Origin: Ruminococcus sp. OA3
GTDB taxonomy: Bacteria; Bacillota; Clostridia; Lachnospirales; Lachnospiraceae
NCBI RefSeq assembly: GCF_022440845.1
Contig: NZ_JAKNTO010000001.1
Coordinates: forward strand, 3,782,001-3,846,000
Direction: 5' to 3'
DNA: 64,000 nucleotides
The notes beneath the pieces are model-generated. The model was not told the DNA's origin, did not search any database, and saw only the letters and a program-made list of their open reading frames with translations. Positions 60,637-64,000 of the stretch are shown in pieces. Position 1 is the first letter of the stretch. Every line of letters starts with the position of its first letter. The position numbers and the translations under genes are program-made.

Positions 60637-61569
60637 CTATTCCGTAAATAATGGGGTTGAGTAGTAACGGTCTCCACTGTCTGGCAGCAATACAACAATT
60701 GTCTTTCCTTCAAATTCCTGGCTTTGTGCCATCTCCATAGCTGCATGCAGAGCTGCTCCGGAAGATATGCCCACAAGAATCCCTTCAGCCCTGGCAAGTT
60801 TTTTTGCAGCGATAAAAGCTTCTTCATTTTCCACATGTATTATACGGTCATAAATCTCTGTATTTAGTACCTCAGGAATAAATCCGGCGCCAATCCCCTG
60901 CAATTTATGAGGTCCTGCCTTCCCGCCTGAGAGCACCGGAGACGCGCTCGGTTCTACTGCCACGATTTCAATATTGTCTTTTTTTCCTTTTAAGTATCCG
61001 CCTATTCCGGTTACCGTCCCGCCTGTTCCTACACCGGCCACAAATGCATCTATCTCACCTTCTGTGTCCTCCCATATCTCCGGTCCCGTCGTTTCCATAT
61101 GAGCCTTTGGATTTGCCTGATTCACAAACTGTCCCGGTATAAAGCTCTCCGGGATGGATGATGCCAGCTCTTCAGCCTTTTCGATTGCCCCTGTCATCCC
61201 TCTTGCACCGTCTGTAAGCACGATCTCAGCACCGTATGCCTTTAAAATATTCCTCCGCTCCACGCTCATCGTCTCAGGCATGGTCAGAATCGTGCGGTAA
61301 CCTTTCACTGCTGCTATAGCTGCCAGACCGATACCCGTATTTCCGGAAGTCGGTTCGATAATAACGGACCCTTTCTTCAGCATCCCCTTTTCCTCTGCAT
61401 CCTCAATCATGGCTTTTGCAACTCTGTCCTTCACACTTCCTGCCGGATTCAGGTACTCCAGTTTTACTAATACGCGTGCTTTCAGTCCTTCCTGCGCGGC
61501 AAGATTTTCAATTTCCATCAATGGCGTCTTCCCGATTAATTCCAATGCATTCTTATAAATTTTCTTCAT
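60637..61569 (-). CDS. cysK: Cysteine synthase A
   Basis: A 310-residue PLP enzyme that makes cysteine from O-acetylserine and sulfide. Lys in [17 protein letters not shown], the substrate loop [13 protein letters not shown], and the PLP-phosphate glycine loop [14 protein letters not shown] are all present. First gene of the cysK-metY-rrf2 operon; the acetylserine supplier cysE lies 30 kb away. GGAGG precedes the ATG. Confidence 0.96.
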   Translation of the reverse strand: MKKIYKNALELIGKTPLMEIENLAAQEGLKARVLVKLEYLNPAGSVKDRVAKAMIEDAEEKGMLKKGSVIIEPTSGNTGIGLAAIAAVKGYRTILTMPETMSVERRNILKAYGAEIVLTDGARGMTGAIEKAEELASSIPESFIPGQFVNQANPKAHMETTGPEIWEDTEGEIDAFVAGVGTGGTVTGIGGYLKGKKDNIEIVAVEPSASPVLSGGKAGPHKLQGIGAGFIPEVLNTEIYDRIIHVENEEAFIAAKKLARAEGILVGISSGAALHAAMEMAQSQEFEGKTIVVLLPDSGDRYYSTPLFTE

Positions 61570-61619
61570 GATAAAATCCTCCTTTTTTATTTCCTACTAT
61601 TTTGATATGAATTATATGA

Positions 61620-61648
61620 ATGATAACTCTTTTTCCATGATATGTCAA
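61620..61648 (-). promoter_or_regulatory. cysK operon promoter
   Basis: Minus strand TTGACA (61648-61643), 17-bp spacer, TATCAT (61625-61620). The AT-rich leader contains TTCATAT repeats and TTCCTAC (plus strand), candidate parts of an Rrf2 operator. Confidence 0.7.
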
Positions 61649-61735
61649 GTAAAATCTTTACATTTTCTTGTTAATTTTTCTAATATCCTATATACTTATG
61701 TTAAAAACATTTGCATGGCATACAGGAGGACTTTT

Positions 61736-62410
61736 ATGCAGGATTTCTTATTACAACAGGGTGAATATCTGCTTCGTATTTTTGTCGCTACGCTATGTGG
61801 TCTCAGTATTGGTCTGGAACGGGAAAGCAACTTAAAACTGGCCGGCGTACGCACGTACTCCATTGTTGCCATGACGTCTTCCATCATGATGATCGTTTCC
61901 AAATATGGATTTTTTGACGTACTTATACAAAACAGCATATCTCTTGATCCGTCCCGTATCGCGGCAGGCGTTGTAACAGCCATAGGTTTTCTGGGCGCGG
62001 GTGTGATTTTTACGCGTAAAATGAATGTCAGCGGGCTGGTAACTGCCGCCGGAATCTGGGCAACCGTTGGGATCGGAAGTGCTATCGGTGCCGGAATGTA
62101 TCTGATCGGTATTGTCAGCACAGCATTTTTCCTGATCCTCCAGCTGTGCTACCGGAAGATTCCTTTAATCGGACAAACACCGATCGTTGAGCGGATCGTA
62201 CTGATCATCGAGGAAGACGAAGATCTGCCCTCCCTTCTTCATCGAATTTTCACACAGAAAAAAATCAAAATATCCAGTGTAAACGCTGCACGTGTCGGAA
62301 ACGCACAGCTAAAAATCGAGCTATATGTCAAGTTCCCAACTTCCTATAAGATTGAAGATATTGTGGCATTATTAAAAGATAATTCTGAAATCATTTCTAT
62401 TGACGTTTAA
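61736..62410 (+). CDS. MgtC/SapB-family membrane protein
   Basis: About 224 residues: four to five membrane segments in the MgtC domain (about 5-140, LCGLSIGLERESNLKLAGVR and TAIGFLGAGVIF) and a C-terminal ACT-like cytoplasmic part. MgtC proteins are linked to low-Mg2+ or acid survival. The frame extends upstream, but AGGAGG precedes ATG 61736. The stop codon lies within the left target duplication of the following IS; the gene is intact. Confidence 0.9.
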   Translation: MQDFLLQQGEYLLRIFVATLCGLSIGLERESNLKLAGVRTYSIVAMTSSIMMIVSKYGFFDVLIQNSISLDPSRIAAGVVTAIGFLGAGVIFTRKMNVSGLVTAAGIWATVGIGSAIGAGMYLIGIVSTAFFLILQLCYRKIPLIGQTPIVERIVLIIEEDEDLPSLLHRIFTQKKIKISSVNAARVGNAQLKIELYVKFPTSYKIEDIVALLKDNSEIISIDV

Positions 62411-62414
62411 ATAC
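62388..62414 (+). repeat. Left copy of the 26-27 bp IS target duplication
   Basis: Identical to 63482-63508. It contains the last codons and TAA of the MgtC gene. The first A may belong to the IS end instead, giving 26 bp. Confidence 0.92.
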
Positions 62415-63482
62415 TGTAGGTTTGTCAAACATATGTTACAGTGACATCAGATAATTATCCAGTACCTGTTTTGGGGTTTTCCATCCAAGTGGGCGCATAG
62501 GAAAGTTATTATAATCTCTGCGGTTATAGAGTTTTAACTGTTTGCTGAAGTCTTCAAAAGAGTAAAAACTGTGGACAGCATAGAAACGCTCATTGTCTTT
62601 CCTGTGGCTTCGCTCCACTTTGCCATTATGCCTTGGAGTAAATGGACGTATCAGCTTGTGCCTGATGCCGTATTCCTTAAGCCGGACTTGAAAGATGGTA
62701 GGTTTATCCGAACCGCCGTAAGAGCTGAAGCGTTTGGTAAATTCCTGACCATTATCAGTCTGGACACATTCGACAGGGCAGGGAAACGCTTTGATAAGAT
62801 GCTCAAGGAACAAGGCAGCGGAATAGGAGCTGTGTTCTTCAAATGCTTCCACAAACCGCCATCTGGAGTACTCATCAATGGCGGTGTACTGATAAAACCG
62901 TTGGTCTTTGGCTTCATTCATGAGGCAGGCAGAAGGGACAAATTTCACGTCAATCTGAATCCGCTGTCCGGGATAGACCATCTGCTCATAAGGCTTAGGG
63001 ATGTACTTGGGATTAGGAGGATGAACAGCCATAATCCCCTGTTTTCTAAGGAAACGGTAAAGCCCGGGAATAGAACGGGAATAACCGCGCTGCATAAGTT
63101 TTACCCAAAAGATGACTAAACCAGCCTCAGGATTACGTCTGCGCATATCGGTAATCATTTTGATCTCCTGAGGCGTATGCTGATTAGGATGGCTGTGTGG
63201 GCGTCTGGAGCGTTCACGGAGGGACTCCATAGAGCCGTCAAAGCGACGTTTCCAGCGATAGATATACTGCCGATTGGTTTTATATTTAACGGCAGCTTTG
63301 GTAACGCCATACTTCTCAGCGTAACGGATCAGGGATAGACGGTATCTCATATCTTGTGTTATACTAGCCATAGCAGGGAACTCCTTTGTTTGTGTTGTGG
63401 TTGTGGTGACTAAAATATAACACAAAGGAGAGATCCCTGCATTTTAATTATTCAGTTGTAACATATGTATTGTAATCCTACA
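62415..63482. mobile_element. Complete insertion sequence, IS481/IS1202-like, about 1.07 kb
   Basis: Ends are TGTAGG and CCTACA. The terminal inverted repeats are imperfect over about 25 bases with 12 inner bases identical (ACATATGTTACA). One DDE transposase gene fills the interior. Flanked by a 26-27 bp direct repeat, exceptionally long for most IS families but as reported for IS1202-like elements. Because the duplication is exact, insertion is recent. It landed 4 bases after the MgtC stop and 30 bp upstream of the MATE promoter, harming neither. Confidence 0.93.
62436..63371 (-). CDS. DDE transposase (rve-type integrase core)
   Basis: About 311 residues. N-terminal helix-turn-helix (YGVTKAAVKYKTNRQYIYRW) and second HTH (TPQEIKMITDMRRRNPEAGL), then an integrase core with catalytic Asp in RIQIDVKFVP, Asp in CVQTDNGQEF and Glu in GKVERSHRKDNERF. 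Full length, so possibly active. AAAGGAG nine bases before ATG 63371 sets the start. Confidence 0.92.
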   Translation of the reverse strand: MASITQDMRYRLSLIRYAEKYGVTKAAVKYKTNRQYIYRWKRRFDGSMESLRERSRRPHSHPNQHTPQEIKMITDMRRRNPEAGLVIFWVKLMQRGYSRSIPGLYRFLRKQGIMAVHPPNPKYIPKPYEQMVYPGQRIQIDVKFVPSACLMNEAKDQRFYQYTAIDEYSRWRFVEAFEEHSSYSAALFLEHLIKAFPCPVECVQTDNGQEFTKRFSSYGGSDKPTIFQVRLKEYGIRHKLIRPFTPRHNGKVERSHRKDNERFYAVHSFYSFEDFSKQLKLYNRRDYNNFPMRPLGWKTPKQVLDNYLMSL

Positions 63483-63508
63483 AATCATTTCTATTGACGT
63501 TTAAATAC
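63482..63508 (+). repeat. Right copy of the IS target duplication
   Basis: Exact repeat of 62388-62414, a non-coding copy of the end of the MgtC gene. Confidence 0.92.
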
Positions 63509-63512
63509 CATA

Positions 63513-63540
63513 TTGACTTATAAATTCCATTCAGTATAAT
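63513..63540 (+). promoter_or_regulatory. SigA promoter of the second MATE gene
   Basis: TTGACT (63513-63518), 16-bp spacer, TATAAT (63535-63540). Start expected near 63547, at the base of the structured leader. Confidence 0.75.
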
Positions 63541-63546
63541 TATCTT

Positions 63547-63606
63547 TAGTGCGCTGTAAAGCAAAGCCTTTGATGGACGGACCTAAACAACCGCAGCGCG
63601 GGGAGG
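63547..63606 (+). promoter_or_regulatory. Compact structured leader, candidate guanidine-IV (mepA motif) riboswitch
   Basis: GCGCTG (63551-63556) pairs with CAGCGC (63594-63599), closing a 37-base interior with a CAAA/TTTG mini-hairpin, GGACGGACC and CTAAACAACC. It starts at the predicted transcription start and ends at the ribosome binding site GGGAGG (63601-63606). The former mepA motif, now guanidine-IV, sits before clostridial MATE genes, matching this context; I cannot confirm the consensus from memory. Confidence 0.4.
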
Positions 63607-63611
63607 AATTT

Positions 63612-64000
63612 ATGAAAGAATTACAAACACACGAAAATAAAATGGGAACCATGCCGGTCAACCGGCTTCTCCTTTCTATGTCACTGCCGATGATCATTTC
63701 GATGATCGTACAGGCTCTTTACAATGTCGTTGACAGTATATTTGTTTCATTTATCAGTGAAAATGCCCTGACCGCAGTATCCATGGCTTTCCCGATACAG
63801 AATCTGATGATTTCAGTCGGCGCAGGTCTGGGTGTCGGAATTAACGCCTTGCTGTCAAGAAGTCTCGGTGAAAAAAATCAGGAAAAAGCAAATCAGACTG
63901 CAGTACAGGGAATCTTTCTGGTTGCCATAAGTTTTCTGTTGTTCCTGATCTTCGGTATCTTCGGTTCTTCTGCCTTCATGCACTCGCAGACAGATATCTC
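63612..64000 (+). CDS. MATE-family efflux transporter, N-terminal part
   Basis: The first 129 residues of a MATE transporter running off the right edge. The start MKELQTHENKMGTMPVNRLL continues LSMSLPMIISMIVQALYNVV, then DSIFVSFISENALTAVSMAFPIQ, typical of MepA-like proteins, about three membrane segments. GGGAGG precedes ATG 63612. Under control of the structured leader; if that is a guanidine sensor, the pump would export guanidine-like compounds. Confidence 0.92.
   Translation, partial: MKELQTHENKMGTMPVNRLLLSMSLPMIISMIVQALYNVVDSIFVSFISENALTAVSMAFPIQNLMISVGAGLGVGINALLSRSLGEKNQEKANQTAVQGIFLVAISFLLFLIFGIFGSSAFMHSQTDI

Noticed and set aside
63547-63606. Fluoride riboswitch in front of the right-edge MATE gene
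   Set aside because: GATGG and AACCGC strings are present, but not in the order and stem context of the crcB motif, and the gene is a drug pump.

Overview
The window looks like a chromosomal segment of an anaerobic, spore-forming Firmicute, most likely a Lachnospiraceae/Clostridia member. The evidence is the moderate GC content, strong AGGAGG-type ribosome binding sites, TTG/GTG starts, an ECF sigma plus DUF4179 module, spore-type PdaA and LysM-GH18 enzymes, MutS2, an RsmH paralogue, a MetY/CysK/Rrf2 cysteine operon and an EFR1-type ferredoxin. No prophage, plasmid or CRISPR array is visible. About 60 protein genes, three tRNAs and one complete IS are supported; the PBP gene at the left edge and the MATE gene at the right edge run off the window.

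Layout. 1-4000 (-): tight operon NUDIX > YkgJ > HAD > ArsC-like > VanY > PBP. 4123-4291: a MITE-like cloverleaf element inserted exactly at the stop codon of the next gene. 4280-6023 (-): DUF4179 protein and its ECF sigma factor. 6147-10010: TipA-type MerR regulator diverging from a MATE pump, and a macrolide-type MFS pump behind a leader-peptide attenuator (peptide MFAIRFR). 10086-13530 (+): BrnQ, PdaA-like deacetylase, spore GH18. 13569-19692: PurF-like protein without the N-terminal Cys, HtrA, AraC-GyrI, a c-di-GMP phosphodiesterase. 19827-25047 (-): ferredoxin, Fpg-like, EamA, RsmH paralogue, CAT, GntR. 25106-26762 (-): Zn-macrodomain and SirTM sirtuin. 26989-35978: HxlR, MarR/FUSC, serine acetyltransferase, PAP2, XRE with an upstream NUDIX remnant, ICMT-like, HD hydrolase, CDF transporter with its MarR. 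36166-39434: LysR diverging from flavodoxin-cupin-CMD-AKR. 39642-44545 (-): MsrAB, RlmD, YhaM, a degenerate HtrA. 44750-49495 (+): candidate structured RNA, MutS2, a two-component system. 49519-55658 (-): repair/modification operon (radical SAM, Nth, DnaQ-like exonuclease, small membrane protein, VanW, AIRS-like, TrmL). 55729-58363: GlyA and Fe-ADH. 58433-58698 (-): tRNA-Phe and two tRNA-Gly. 58862-61569 (-): cysK-metY-rrf2. 61736-63482: MgtC and an IS with a 26-27 bp target duplication. 63513-64000 (+): a second MATE gene with a compact structured leader.

Most of the window is ordinary core and accessory metabolism. The most interesting parts are regulatory or mobile: the MFAIRFR attenuator, the precise stop-codon insertions of the MITE-like element and the IS, the structured leaders of both MATE genes (the second is a candidate guanidine-IV/mepA-motif RNA), a perfect 38-bp palindromic MarR operator, and several enzymes that have lost a canonical catalytic residue (PurF-like, Fpg-like, one HtrA, HAD). 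All family calls are from reading motifs; no database search was run.
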